A stretch of 64,000 nt of DNA from Psychrobacter glacincola. Its GTDB lineage: Bacteria; Pseudomonadota; Gammaproteobacteria; Pseudomonadales; Moraxellaceae. The notes under the pieces are model-generated. The model searched no databases and was not told the origin of the DNA. It saw nothing but the letters and a program-made list of their open reading frames with translations. Location: NCBI RefSeq assembly GCF_904846075.1, contig NZ_CAJGZH010000003.1:579870-643869 (forward strand), read 5' to 3'. A program made the translations under genes and the position numbers. Positions within the stretch are counted from its first letter, which is position 1, and every line of letters begins with the position of its first letter. Below are positions 31,852-40,374 of the stretch, in pieces.

Positions 31852-31895
31852 TTTGTCGAGCCATACTTTAAAAATGTAGCATCGACTTACGTATG

Positions 31896-32351
31896 TTACT
31901 GTGCGGCTACCGCTTCATCAGTGGTATCACCCGCTTCCAAATCACCGTCTGCTTGCTCAGCCGTTAGATCAGCATCTGCAACCGCAGTTTGACTAACTGT
32001 ACCAGAAGCAGTGGCAGTACCAGCTTCTGCGGTAACCACAGCGCTATCAGTATCGGTCGCTGGAGTGACGCCTGCATCTGCAGCAGTATCAGTATCAGTA
32101 TCAGTATCAGTCGCTGTAGCATCCGCGGCTACAGGTGCTGTTTCAGCTGGCGCAGTGTCTTCAGCATCAATCGCTTCTGCTTCAGCAGCAGCCGCTGACG
32201 TTTCGGTTGTCTCAGCAGTAATGTGCTCGCCTGCTGGACGCAAAAATCCAGAAATACCAATAAGTAAGACGATACCTAAAAATAAGGCAACACCGCCTAA
32301 AGCAAATAAGAACTCTTTCTTAGGGTTGTTTTCGACAATATGTTCTGACAT
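31896..32351 (-). CDS. Single-pass membrane protein with an Ala/Thr/Asp/Glu-rich tail
   Basis: A 151-residue protein with a short cytoplasmic N-terminus (MSEHIVENNPKKEF), one membrane helix (about 15-36) and a long acidic low-complexity tail made almost wholly of Ala, Thr, Asp, Glu and Val, probably disordered and periplasmic. A run of four Asp-Thr pairs is encoded by a perfect hexanucleotide repeat (32085-32108). No domain is recognised. Positive residues before the helix and acidic residues after it suggest N-in topology. The antisense strand also has a long open frame because of the repetitive composition, which I reject. Confidence 0.7.
   Translation of the reverse strand: MSEHIVENNPKKEFLFALGGVALFLGIVLLIGISGFLRPAGEHITAETTETSAAAAEAEAIDAEDTAPAETAPVAADATATDTDTDTDTAADAGVTPATDTDSAVVTAEAGTATASGTVSQTAVADADLTAEQADGDLEAGDTTDEAVAAQ
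32085..32108. repeat. Hexanucleotide microsatellite inside a coding region
   Basis: AGTATC is repeated four times perfectly, encoding (Asp-Thr)4 on the minus strand. The unit is a multiple of three, so slippage would change protein length but not frame. Confidence 0.85.
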
Positions 32352-32531
32352 ACCTTATCCACCTTGCACAAAATATTTAAAATATTGGTCTATTATATCG
32401 CAATTCGTACCGATTTGTTAAAACCCTTAAGTATTTAAAGGATTTATTATCAACAAACTTTGCCACTCGCTTTTGTGGTTAATTATCATAACCCATTCGA
32501 GCGATTCATTATCACTGGTAATAATAGCCAA

Positions 32532-34115
32532 TTATTTTAGCGACTTACCCAAATGCGGTTGCGGCATCCCACGCTTACCAAAGTAGCTCAAGACAAGTAA
32601 CAGCGTAATGATAAAAAGAATCGGATAATTACCGAAGCTCATAAAAGGTGTATTACCAACCCGCGCCTGAACATCACCGCGCAATACCGTGCGCTCAAAC
32701 TGCGGTGCACGCTCGACGATACGACCTTTATGATCAATGATAGCGGTCACGCCCGTATTGGTCGCACGCATAAACCAACGCCCATTCTCTAGCGCGCGCA
32801 TCTGCACCATTTGCAGATGTTGCAATGGACCTGCCGACGTACCAAACCAAGCATCGTTTGAGATGGTCAATAAGAAGTCCGTGCCAATCGCGTTTTTACG
32901 AGTGGTATCAGGGTAAGCCACTTCATAACAGACTGCTGAGCCCAAATTATGACCACGTACACGCAGCGGTGATTGGTTGTCACTACCACGACTATAGCTC
33001 ATGATTTCTTGGCTACCAGCAAGGTTTGGCAAGATATCTAACATACCTTCGAAGGGAATATATTCACCAAATGGTACCAGACGCTGCTTTTTATACATCC
33101 CCTCAGCATCACTACCTAGCGCAACCACACTATTATAAAATGGCGGATATTTATCTGTTTTTGGGTCAAAGTTTTCTAAATCTCGATAAGGAATACCTGT
33201 TACCCATGTGGTATCTGTTTCTTTGGCCATTTTAACCATTTCACTGATAAAGCCAATCGCTTCATCTTGAAACATAGGAATAGAGGATTCTGGCCATAAG
33301 ACGATATCGCGATCCCACTCAGTACTTGTCAGAGTTGCATAAATTTTCAGGGTTTCTATTTGATATTCGGTGAGCCATTTTAAATCTTGTGGAATATTAC
33401 CTTGGATTAAGGACACGGACAAATCAGGCGTGCCTTTTGGTTTCGTCCATTGCGGATTAATCAACCATAACGCGCTGCTAATGACCAACAATGCTATTGA
33501 TGGAATCATATAGCCACCACGACGACGCAATAGCTCAACCAAACTGGCTGCCAATAATACCGCCACAAAAGACACTGCAAAGACGCCAGCAACTGGTGCT
33601 AATGACGATAACCAATACTGCTCCGTAAAGGCATAACCGACAAACAACCACGGAAATCCAGTGAACAGCCACGTTTTCAGCCACTCTTGTAATATCCATA
33701 GCGCCGCAAACGACAACGGCTGACGACCGACCATACGGTTGAAAACCAACGCCAAAAAGCCATGGAATAACCCCATGCCTAACCCCATCAGCGCAATCAT
33801 AATCAGCGCAAGCCATGCTGGCGTATCGCCATAAACATGAATAGAGGTGTATAACCAAAATGCGCCAACGCACCAAAGTCCCGTACCGTAAGCCTGACCG
33901 ATAAGAAAAGCACGCTTGCCACTCATATCAGGCATCAATAAGGCATATAAAATAGCAGGCGACACTAGCGCCAGTGGCCAAATACCATAAGGCGCCAGTG
34001 CAAATATAAACACCGCACCTGCCAGCCACGCAATCAATACCGTCAGCGCTATAGGCAAACCCTTGGGCTTATCAGGGTTCAGGCGTTTTTGTAAATCAAC
34101 AGTAGACAGGCGCAT
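32532..34115 (-). CDS. lnt: Apolipoprotein N-acyltransferase
   Basis: A 527-residue inner-membrane enzyme that adds the third acyl chain to lipoproteins. An N-terminal block of about seven membrane helices (to about residue 215) is followed by a periplasmic nitrilase-like domain with the Glu-Lys-Cys triad: Glu in VLWPESSIP, Lys in KKQRLVPFGEYIP and Cys in GSAVCYEVAYP. A final helix (LFIITLLLVLSYF) ends the protein. It lies downstream of corC/ybeX on the same strand, the usual gammaproteobacterial arrangement, with a terminator-like hairpin between them. Confidence 0.96.
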   Translation of the reverse strand: MRLSTVDLQKRLNPDKPKGLPIALTVLIAWLAGAVFIFALAPYGIWPLALVSPAILYALLMPDMSGKRAFLIGQAYGTGLWCVGAFWLYTSIHVYGDTPAWLALIMIALMGLGMGLFHGFLALVFNRMVGRQPLSFAALWILQEWLKTWLFTGFPWLFVGYAFTEQYWLSSLAPVAGVFAVSFVAVLLAASLVELLRRRGGYMIPSIALLVISSALWLINPQWTKPKGTPDLSVSLIQGNIPQDLKWLTEYQIETLKIYATLTSTEWDRDIVLWPESSIPMFQDEAIGFISEMVKMAKETDTTWVTGIPYRDLENFDPKTDKYPPFYNSVVALGSDAEGMYKKQRLVPFGEYIPFEGMLDILPNLAGSQEIMSYSRGSDNQSPLRVRGHNLGSAVCYEVAYPDTTRKNAIGTDFLLTISNDAWFGTSAGPLQHLQMVQMRALENGRWFMRATNTGVTAIIDHKGRIVERAPQFERTVLRGDVQARVGNTPFMSFGNYPILFIITLLLVLSYFGKRGMPQPHLGKSLK

Positions 34116-34289
34116 AGCAGTTATCCAAAACCATATTTTTCAAAATTTTAAGCGTCAACATTCAGATGAAAACCAAGCTGAAGCAGACCGTATTGTGTTT
34201 TGTACAGTATCTAAAAGTTAAACCCGCCCATGATACCAGTCTCAACCCATTATAGGTAACATTGCGTAGCAAATACCCAATAGCAAACA

Positions 34290-34323
34290 CAAAAAAAACA
34301 CGACCGCAATCGTGTTTTTTTGA
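34290..34323. terminator. Hairpin with A and T tracts between corC and lnt
   Basis: AAAACACGA, loop CCGCAA, TCGTGTTTT with long flanking A and T runs. It would terminate corC transcription before lnt, so lnt may need its own promoter in the 34116-34289 stretch. Confidence 0.8.
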
Positions 34324-34358
34324 GTATATCAAATAATGTTTAGGTCGCTATCGACACA

Positions 34359-35258
34359 TCAATGACTACCTATCAATATTTGCTGATCAGGATTGATTTT
34401 GGTGAGCTCAAGATTTTGGATAAAACGCCCTTCAACATCAGTAATAGTGATTTTCCAATCATCTATCACCACGCTTTCACCTTCCAAATCACCCACATAA
34501 CCAAGCGCCTGCATGACTAGACCACCCATGGTGTCGACATCCGTATCATCAAAATGACTGCCAAGCTCATCATTACAGTCTTCAATCACGGTAGACGCTT
34601 GCACACGCCACGTATTTGGTTTTTCAGGATCAGCGACGATGTTATTGATATCACTGTCTTCATCGAAGTCATCATGCTCATCGACGATGTCACCGACGAT
34701 CTCTTCAAGCAAGTCTTCCATGGTAACGACACCGCCAAAGTTGCCGAATTCATCGACGACAATAGCCATATGTACTTGGGTACGCTGCAATGAGCGTAAC
34801 AAGGTATCAGAACGTGCCGTCTCACTAATATATAGCGGCTGACGTACCAGATCTCTCAAACGTTTGCTATCGATTTTGTCTTCTTGATCGCGCACCATAT
34901 GCACAAGAATAGGAATCAAATCTTTGGCCAATAAAATGCCAATGACCGCATCATCATCTTGACTGTCAAAGACAGGATAGCGCGAATGGGTGGTCTCAAG
35001 GATGATATCCATCACCTCAGCGAGACTGGTGCTTTCGTGCAGCCCAACCACTTGCGGACGCGGAGTCATGATTTCTCGCACTTGTGTCGCAGGCAGATCC
35101 AGCACGCCTTCCAACATATCGACGGTATCGGGCTCTAAGAACTGGCGCGAGTCTTGTACCAGACGAATCAATTCGTCACGGGTTTCGGGGGCGGTCGATA
35201 GCCAGCGTTTTAAGCCGCGCATCGACCAACTACTCGGGCTGGGAGTGTCGTCAGACAT
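34359..35258 (-). CDS. corC: CorC/HlyC-type transporter-associated protein (YbeX)
   Basis: A 299-residue cytosolic protein. A tandem CBS pair spans about 65-190 (REIMTPRPQVVGLHEST, MAIVVDEFGNFGGVVTMEDLLEEIVGDIVDEHDD), followed by a CorC/HlyC domain (about 205-290) with the typical acidic DDTDVDTMGGLV. YbeX/CorC proteins are linked to magnesium/cobalt efflux and to ribosome maturation near ybeY and lnt. No ybeY gene is present upstream here. The gene is divergent from the DUF4105 gene. Confidence 0.92.
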   Translation of the reverse strand: MSDDTPSPSSWSMRGLKRWLSTAPETRDELIRLVQDSRQFLEPDTVDMLEGVLDLPATQVREIMTPRPQVVGLHESTSLAEVMDIILETTHSRYPVFDSQDDDAVIGILLAKDLIPILVHMVRDQEDKIDSKRLRDLVRQPLYISETARSDTLLRSLQRTQVHMAIVVDEFGNFGGVVTMEDLLEEIVGDIVDEHDDFDEDSDINNIVADPEKPNTWRVQASTVIEDCNDELGSHFDDTDVDTMGGLVMQALGYVGDLEGESVVIDDWKITITDVEGRFIQNLELTKINPDQQILIGSH

Positions 35259-35519
35259 GGTGATGTGATTTAACCTCTTTAGTTAATAACAATTAAAATA
35301 ATACGTAAAAACAATAATACGTAATAACAGACGTAGATGGGGATGAATACAGCAAATAAAACAGATCTCTGATTATTAAATCATAAATAGAGCAGATCAA
35401 AGTAGCTTCACTTTAGCGCAAGGCTCACCGACATTCAACGATAAATTCACTCAAATTGTATTGTCAGTATGTTATAAACTTTGCTATGGTCAAAGCCTTC
35501 ACACACCAAAACACACCCT

Positions 35520-36881
35520 ATGTCGCTACGTTCCTTTTTCTCTCGCCTGCTCACGCCGCACTCACATAGCCATCGTTCAGATAACGGCTTGGACACGCTT
35601 GAGTCAAATAATCATGGTTCGGATAGACACGGCTTAAAAAATAACACTGCGAATGGTCGCCAACCGACACCTACATGGCGATATTATCTTATACAGTTTT
35701 TCATCATTATTACCTTGCTACTGTCAGCCGTTTGGTTATTGCTGGCGATTTGGTATCAGTTTGGGGCAGGCTCCGCCATCACTTGGTTAGCCGCACTTTT
35801 CATTGTTGGTGTACTGACAGCCTTACTGAGCGTTCGCTATTGGCCGAAAATAGCTCAGCGCTTTGATCATAAACAACGCAGCAGTAAACAATGGAGCAAC
35901 AAAGCAACCATAAATAGCAAGTCAGCAAATAAATGGTTAACCGCTTTATATGGCGCTATTTGGTTGGTAGGCGTTGGCTGGTTTTTTTCTATTGAACCCC
36001 AGCAAGAGCGCGACTGGATGGCTGAGGTAAGTGAAAGAGTCACTTACAAGCGCGATGCAACCAATCCTGATTTAGTGACCCTAACCAATGTACGCAACTT
36101 TGATTGGCATACCGACACGGAGGCGACCGAACGCTGGGACACACGTACCATTGATATGTCCAAACTATCTGGCGTCGATGTCACCAATTCTTACTGGATG
36201 GGTCCACTGATTGCCCATACTTTGGTCAGTTTTCGTTTTGAAGATGATAGACCGCTTGCTTTCTCATTTGAGATTCGTAAAGAAGAAGGCGAGTCGTTTT
36301 CGGCATTGGCAGGGTTTTTTAGACGCTATGAGCTGAGCCTGATTGCCGCAGAAGAGCGTGATATTATCTATACCCGAACGAATGCGCGTGGCGAGCAAGT
36401 TTATCTATTTCCCGTTAGCAACTTGCAGCAGCACGAGGTCAAGTCACTATTTGAATCTTACTTAACCGCTGCCGATGAATTGAATGCCAAGCCTGCTTGG
36501 TATAACACATTGCTCAGTAATTGCACCAATATCATTTTTTATATGGCGCGTATCGTCAGTGGCGATCGCCTGCCGTGGGATTATCGTATTTGGGTCTCTG
36601 GCTGGCTGCCAAATTATCTATATGATGTCGGTATGCTTGACGCTAATCCAGAAAAGACTGGACAGCCGTGGTCAATGGATACATGGTACGAGCGTACCCA
36701 TATCAACTCAAAGGTTAAAGCATTTAATAATCAAATCAATCTAGAATCTGGCGTTAATAGCAACGAAAACAGCCGTGAGTTCTCTGAGCAAATTCGTCAG
36801 GACATTCCTATCCCGCCATTGGCTGACACGCAAGAAGATGCTGAGGCAAAAGCCAAATCTGCGGCTCAGGCTTCTTATTAA
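35520..36881 (+). CDS. DUF4105 membrane protein
   Basis: The first ATG is at 35520 (MSLRSFFSRLL); a TTG at 35481 is the only alternative, and neither has a clear Shine-Dalgarno. The 453-residue protein has a basic N-terminus, two or three membrane helices (about 55-145) and a soluble domain with the DUF4105 pattern, including VTNSYWMGPLIAHTLVSFRF and the conserved Cys of LSNCTNIIFYMAR. The family is related in fold to NlpC/P60-like hydrolases, and Cys/His may be catalytic. That role is an inference. Function is unknown. Confidence 0.82.
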   Translation: MSLRSFFSRLLTPHSHSHRSDNGLDTLESNNHGSDRHGLKNNTANGRQPTPTWRYYLIQFFIIITLLLSAVWLLLAIWYQFGAGSAITWLAALFIVGVLTALLSVRYWPKIAQRFDHKQRSSKQWSNKATINSKSANKWLTALYGAIWLVGVGWFFSIEPQQERDWMAEVSERVTYKRDATNPDLVTLTNVRNFDWHTDTEATERWDTRTIDMSKLSGVDVTNSYWMGPLIAHTLVSFRFEDDRPLAFSFEIRKEEGESFSALAGFFRRYELSLIAAEERDIIYTRTNARGEQVYLFPVSNLQQHEVKSLFESYLTAADELNAKPAWYNTLLSNCTNIIFYMARIVSGDRLPWDYRIWVSGWLPNYLYDVGMLDANPEKTGQPWSMDTWYERTHINSKVKAFNNQINLESGVNSNENSREFSEQIRQDIPIPPLADTQEDAEAKAKSAAQASY

Positions 36882-36960
36882 CATCAAGTAGCATTGTACT
36901 TTTACCCTGCAATAATACCAATGTCACTAATGTCACTGATTTCAGTAACTCTCAGTATTA

Positions 36961-37590
36961 TCAAGGCTTAACCCAGCTGACCACCCGCTCCTCCATCGCT
37001 TCATCAGACATACCAATCTCAGAAACACAGCGCCCAGCCACGCCAACATTGGCAGCACGCATTTGTTGCTGCGTTACCACTGCATCTTGGGTCAATAACA
37101 AATGCCAACTTGGCAAATTTTGTCCTTTATACAAACGCTTATAGGCGCAGTGCGAAGGCAACCACATCATCTGCGGCAGATTGTCCATGGTCAGCTGAAT
37201 ACAGTCTGGCACATGCTCTTGACGCGTGTCATAGTGCTGACAATGACCCGTCGTACAGTCCATTAGCTGGCAAGTCACATCGGTATACTCGACCAACTCT
37301 TCATCCACATCACCATGCTCATCTTCGTCAATATACTTAATCAAACAGCAGCTGCCACAGCCATCACACAACGCTTCCCATTCGCTATGATTGAGTTCTG
37401 ACAGTGCAAAGCGCGACCAAAAATTCGGACGCAAGGTATCATTGAGCTTACTGTCATGGTCGCTATTATTGTTACTTTGATTGCCACTGTCAGGAAATAA
37501 GCTCACAGCTGATTTTTCTGTGACTTTTAGCGGCAACGTTTCGTCAGAGTCTAGGTGGGCTGCACAGTTGTTTAACAAGTTTAGTGTCAT
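36961..37590 (-). CDS. YcgN/UPF0260-type cysteine cluster protein
   Basis: A 209-residue protein whose last 150 residues match the UPF0260 (YcgN) family: WEALCDGCGSCCLIKYIDED, then YTDVTCQLMDCTTGHCQHY and CIQLT, with about nine Cys likely to bind zinc or an iron-sulphur cluster. The first about 55 residues are an extra polar segment (Ser/Asn/Asp-rich), so a later start is possible, but there is no internal Met between codon 1 and the conserved domain. Function in the family is unknown. It is convergent with the DUF4105 gene. Confidence 0.85.
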   Translation of the reverse strand: MTLNLLNNCAAHLDSDETLPLKVTEKSAVSLFPDSGNQSNNNSDHDSKLNDTLRPNFWSRFALSELNHSEWEALCDGCGSCCLIKYIDEDEHGDVDEELVEYTDVTCQLMDCTTGHCQHYDTRQEHVPDCIQLTMDNLPQMMWLPSHCAYKRLYKGQNLPSWHLLLTQDAVVTQQQMRAANVGVAGRCVSEIGMSDEAMEERVVSWVKP

Positions 37591-37749
37591 AAAGGTGCCG
37601 TAGCATTTTGATAAAGAGCGTTACAGTATTATAGCTGTTTTTGCCTAGGTTGAGCGTTAAGGTAGTAAAAGTAAGAAAAACGATATAGCAAAAACACAGA
37701 CAAATAACCTTTATAACTTAAAACTCCTCACATAAAAAAGGATAATAAT

Positions 37750-38490
37750 ATGTCAATTAAGACTTTTGAATTAATCAGTACCACCGAAAACGGTGTCCAG
37801 CTTATCAGCTATGTGGCATTGCCAGAAAATGCATCTAACGACCATCCTGTTGCGGGAATTTTAGTAGCGCCAGAATGGTGGGGTATCGTTGATCACCCAA
37901 AATCAGTGGTCGAGCGCTTGGCAGAAGCAGGTTATGCCGCCGTCGCAATGGACGTGTACGGTGAAGGCAAGCTGACCACCGATGCCGCGCAAGCGAATAT
38001 GTGGATGGAGCAAGTATTAGAAGATCAAGATATGCTGATGTCGCGCTGCCGTTTGATTCTTAATGACTTTAGCGACCAGTTAGCCGTTGATGGTGACAGT
38101 CTAGCAGCGATTGGCTTTTGCTTTGGTGGTAAGGTCGTCCTCGATATGGCTCGCGAAGGTATGCCATTAAAAGCGGTCGCCACTTTCCATGGCAACCCAA
38201 CACCAAAACAGCCAGCGGATAAAAACTTCACCGCTAACGTATTGGTTGCTCACGGTCGCGATGATTCAATGGTATCAATGGAAGCAATAGAAGGTCTAAA
38301 ATCAGAACTAGATGCTGCTGGCGTTGACTATATTATCGATGTTTATGACAACGCTAAACATGGCTTTACCAACCCACATGCCGATGAGCGCGCTGCTAAA
38401 AATGATGTTGATCTTGGCTACAACGAAGCCGCTGCCAAGCAAAGCTGGGAAAACATGCTTGAATTTATGGAAAATAACTTAGGTAAATAA
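37750..38490 (+). CDS. Dienelactone hydrolase family protein
   Basis: A 246-residue alpha/beta hydrolase of the DLH family, cytosolic. The catalytic triad is Cys124 in GFCFGGKVVLD, Asp171/172 in HGRDDSMV and His204 in KHGFTNP; the cysteine nucleophile is typical of the family. AAAGGATAATAAT precedes the ATG. The gene's last codons (NNLGK) lie within the first copy of a 13-bp tandem repeat that continues past the stop. No aromatic degradation genes are nearby, so a general carboxyl-ester hydrolase role is as likely as dienelactone cleavage. Confidence 0.93.
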   Translation: MSIKTFELISTTENGVQLISYVALPENASNDHPVAGILVAPEWWGIVDHPKSVVERLAEAGYAAVAMDVYGEGKLTTDAAQANMWMEQVLEDQDMLMSRCRLILNDFSDQLAVDGDSLAAIGFCFGGKVVLDMAREGMPLKAVATFHGNPTPKQPADKNFTANVLVAHGRDDSMVSMEAIEGLKSELDAAGVDYIIDVYDNAKHGFTNPHADERAAKNDVDLGYNEAAAKQSWENMLEFMENNLGK

Positions 38491-38524
38491 CTTAGGTAAA
38501 TAACTTAGGTAAATAACTTAGGTA
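38473..38524. repeat. Four tandem 13-bp repeats at the end of the hydrolase gene
   Basis: AATAACTTAGGTA is repeated four times without change, starting inside the coding region and running past the TAA. The first copy supplies the last five codons. Because TAA appears in each unit, extra copies leave the protein unchanged. Confidence 0.9.
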
Positions 38525-38576
38525 AATAATCTTTGGATCAGGCATATCAATAGCTGTTTTCAGGTTATTAACACAC

Positions 38577-38618
38577 TATTTATTAACCCCTATTTATTAA
38601 CCCCTATCTATTAACCCA
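38577..38618. repeat. Three tandem 14-bp repeats
   Basis: TATTTATTAACCCC occurs twice, then TATCTATTAACCCA, just upstream of the terminator and separate from the 13-bp array. Together with the terminator these repeats occupy most of the non-coding stretch 38491-38817. Confidence 0.8.
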
Positions 38619-38624
38619 ACATAT

Positions 38625-38657
38625 AGCAGAGTGCGCCCGCCGCACTCTGCTTTTTTT
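38625..38657 (+). terminator. Terminator of the dienelactone hydrolase gene
   Basis: An 11-bp perfect stem AGCAGAGTGCG / CGCACTCTGCT with a CCCGC loop, followed by seven T residues. Confidence 0.92.
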
Positions 38658-38817
38658 ATCGTAAACAAATCCATATTGGTCATTACACACTTACAAAGGC
38701 TTACTATTAGTAAGGATTTAAGACGCTAACATGATTATTACACAGTCGTGATTCATATAATCGGTCACACCACTTGCTGATAGCTCTCTAATCACTCACT
38801 AATAATAAGGTAAAACC

Positions 38818-39609
38818 ATGAAAACCATCCAACAACTATTCGACTTTCATCATAAAACCATCATTATCAGTGGTGCAGCAGGCGCTATTGGTAGCGAGGC
38901 GGCACGGTTTTTAAGCTCATTAGGAGGCAACATTGTCCTCGCTGATTTAAATGAAGATAAAGTGAAGCAAATTGCCGCTGATATCGAAAAAGAAACAGGC
39001 AATGCAACCTTAGGCATGAAAACCGACTTTACTGACGAGACGCAAATTGCAGCCTTGGTCGATGCAACTATTGCAAAATTCGGCAAGATTTCTGCAGTAG
39101 TCAACAACGTCGGTTGGGGTGCAAATACGCCCTTATGGGAATCTACCACCGAAAAAATGGTCAATGCGTATAAGCTCAACACCTTGGGATCTTATCATTT
39201 GACTCGTTTATGTATGCCGTATTTAAAACAAGAAGAAAACGCCTCTGTGGTATTTTCTGGATCCATGGTTGGTAATACACCATCGCCAGAATTTATCGAA
39301 TACAGCACAGCTAAAGCGGGCTTGCTAAATATGGTAAAAAGTATGGCGGTCGCATCAGGTCCTGAAGTGCGCTTTAACTCATTAATTATTGGTACAGTAG
39401 ATAATGGTGCTTCCTCTGAAGAAGCCGGTTATACCCAAGAGATGATCGATAATGTGGTCAAAGGTATCGTCCTAAAACGACGTGGTGTGCCAGCAGATAT
39501 CGCTCAAGCGATGGCGTTTTTGTTAAGTGATGCAGCGTCTTGGATTACTGGTGCTGAACTGACAGTCAATGGCGGCGGCGTTTACAAAAGTAAAATGCCA
39601 ACCTCATAA
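38818..39609 (+). CDS. Short-chain dehydrogenase/reductase
   Basis: A 263-residue classical SDR oxidoreductase. The cofactor loop is SGAAGAIG (18-25). An Asp at the end of the second strand (LADLNEDK) points to NAD(H), NNVG is at 96-99, and the catalytic residues are Ser149 (or 147), Tyr162 and Lys166 (YSTAK). The C-terminus WITGAELTVNGGGVY is typical of 3-oxoacyl-ACP-reductase-like SDRs. AATAAGGTAAAACC precedes the start. No partner gene indicates the substrate. It ends at the terminator at 39676. Confidence 0.92.
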   Translation: MKTIQQLFDFHHKTIIISGAAGAIGSEAARFLSSLGGNIVLADLNEDKVKQIAADIEKETGNATLGMKTDFTDETQIAALVDATIAKFGKISAVVNNVGWGANTPLWESTTEKMVNAYKLNTLGSYHLTRLCMPYLKQEENASVVFSGSMVGNTPSPEFIEYSTAKAGLLNMVKSMAVASGPEVRFNSLIIGTVDNGASSEEAGYTQEMIDNVVKGIVLKRRGVPADIAQAMAFLLSDAASWITGAELTVNGGGVYKSKMPTS

Positions 39610-39675
39610 ACTCAGTCATTATTATTATCATAAATTTATAAACGATACATACTAAGGCGTGTTGAGCATTCGACC

Positions 39676-39711
39676 ATACTGGGTAGGATTTTATCTACTC
39701 AGTATTTTTTA
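39676..39711 (+). terminator. Terminator of the SDR gene
   Basis: ATACTGGGTAG pairs (one mismatch) with CTACTCAGTAT and is followed by TTTTTT. Confidence 0.75.
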
Positions 39712-39748
39712 TGCATAAACCTACCCGCTTGGATTTGGAACATAAACC

Positions 39749-40219
39749 ATGACAACAACATTAAACGCAAAATTGCTAAAAGGCGCTATGCTTACTGGCG
39801 TAATCAATGCCTTCATTAACGGCGGCATACAATATTTCTTCTTAAAAACATACTCATCAATCGCAATATCTGTTGACTCTATTACCAATAATGAAGACAC
39901 GGTGCTCGGTACCTCCGTTACCTTATCGATTACGTTAGCCATGATTTTAACTATGGTGGCTTATTTTGGTATCAAAGAAAAAAAAGTAGCCTTCTTTCCA
40001 ACCGCTTTTTGGTTGACGATAAAGCATGGATTTTTCACCTTTGGGGTATTGACCTCTCTTGCTGTACTATGGCAAAAATACGCAGGTACGGTCGAAGTAT
40101 CTTTGATTTCAGCTTTAATTATTATCGGTGTTATTGCAGGTATCGTCTCAGGTATGGTGAATTATCTAACCCTACGTGAATGTACATTATCAGAAAGACA
40201 TAAATTATATGCCGCTTAA
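39749..40219 (+). CDS. Hypothetical four-helix membrane protein
   Basis: A 156-residue integral membrane protein with four predicted helices (about 12-33, 52-73, 82-104 and 117-140) joined by short loops, and a polar C-terminal tail. A GGA motif precedes the ATG. I do not recognise the family. It is flanked by the SDR terminator and the DUF2339 gene, 155 bases away on the same strand. Confidence 0.72.
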   Translation: MTTTLNAKLLKGAMLTGVINAFINGGIQYFFLKTYSSIAISVDSITNNEDTVLGTSVTLSITLAMILTMVAYFGIKEKKVAFFPTAFWLTIKHGFFTFGVLTSLAVLWQKYAGTVEVSLISALIIIGVIAGIVSGMVNYLTLRECTLSERHKLYAA

Positions 40220-40374
40220 ATATCTTAGTTTATAAAGCATCAAGGTCAGCTCCATAATCGTGAACGAATAGTCTTGGGCTAACCCGTTTATTTTGATGAG
40301 CGCTTTGCTTGTGTTTGCTTTGAAATCGAGTCATCATCAAGCCATCAAATATTGAGTAACGGTGTGGTAGCGCT

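Noticed and set aside
32011..32421. Long plus-strand open frame opposite the low-complexity protein
   Set aside because: It is Ser/Ala/Val-rich only because it is the antisense of Ala/Thr/Asp repeats. The minus-strand frame has a membrane helix and a sensible start.
38473..38618. Possible CRISPR array
   Set aside because: Units are 13-14 bp, directly adjacent with no unique spacers, and no cas gene is in the window.
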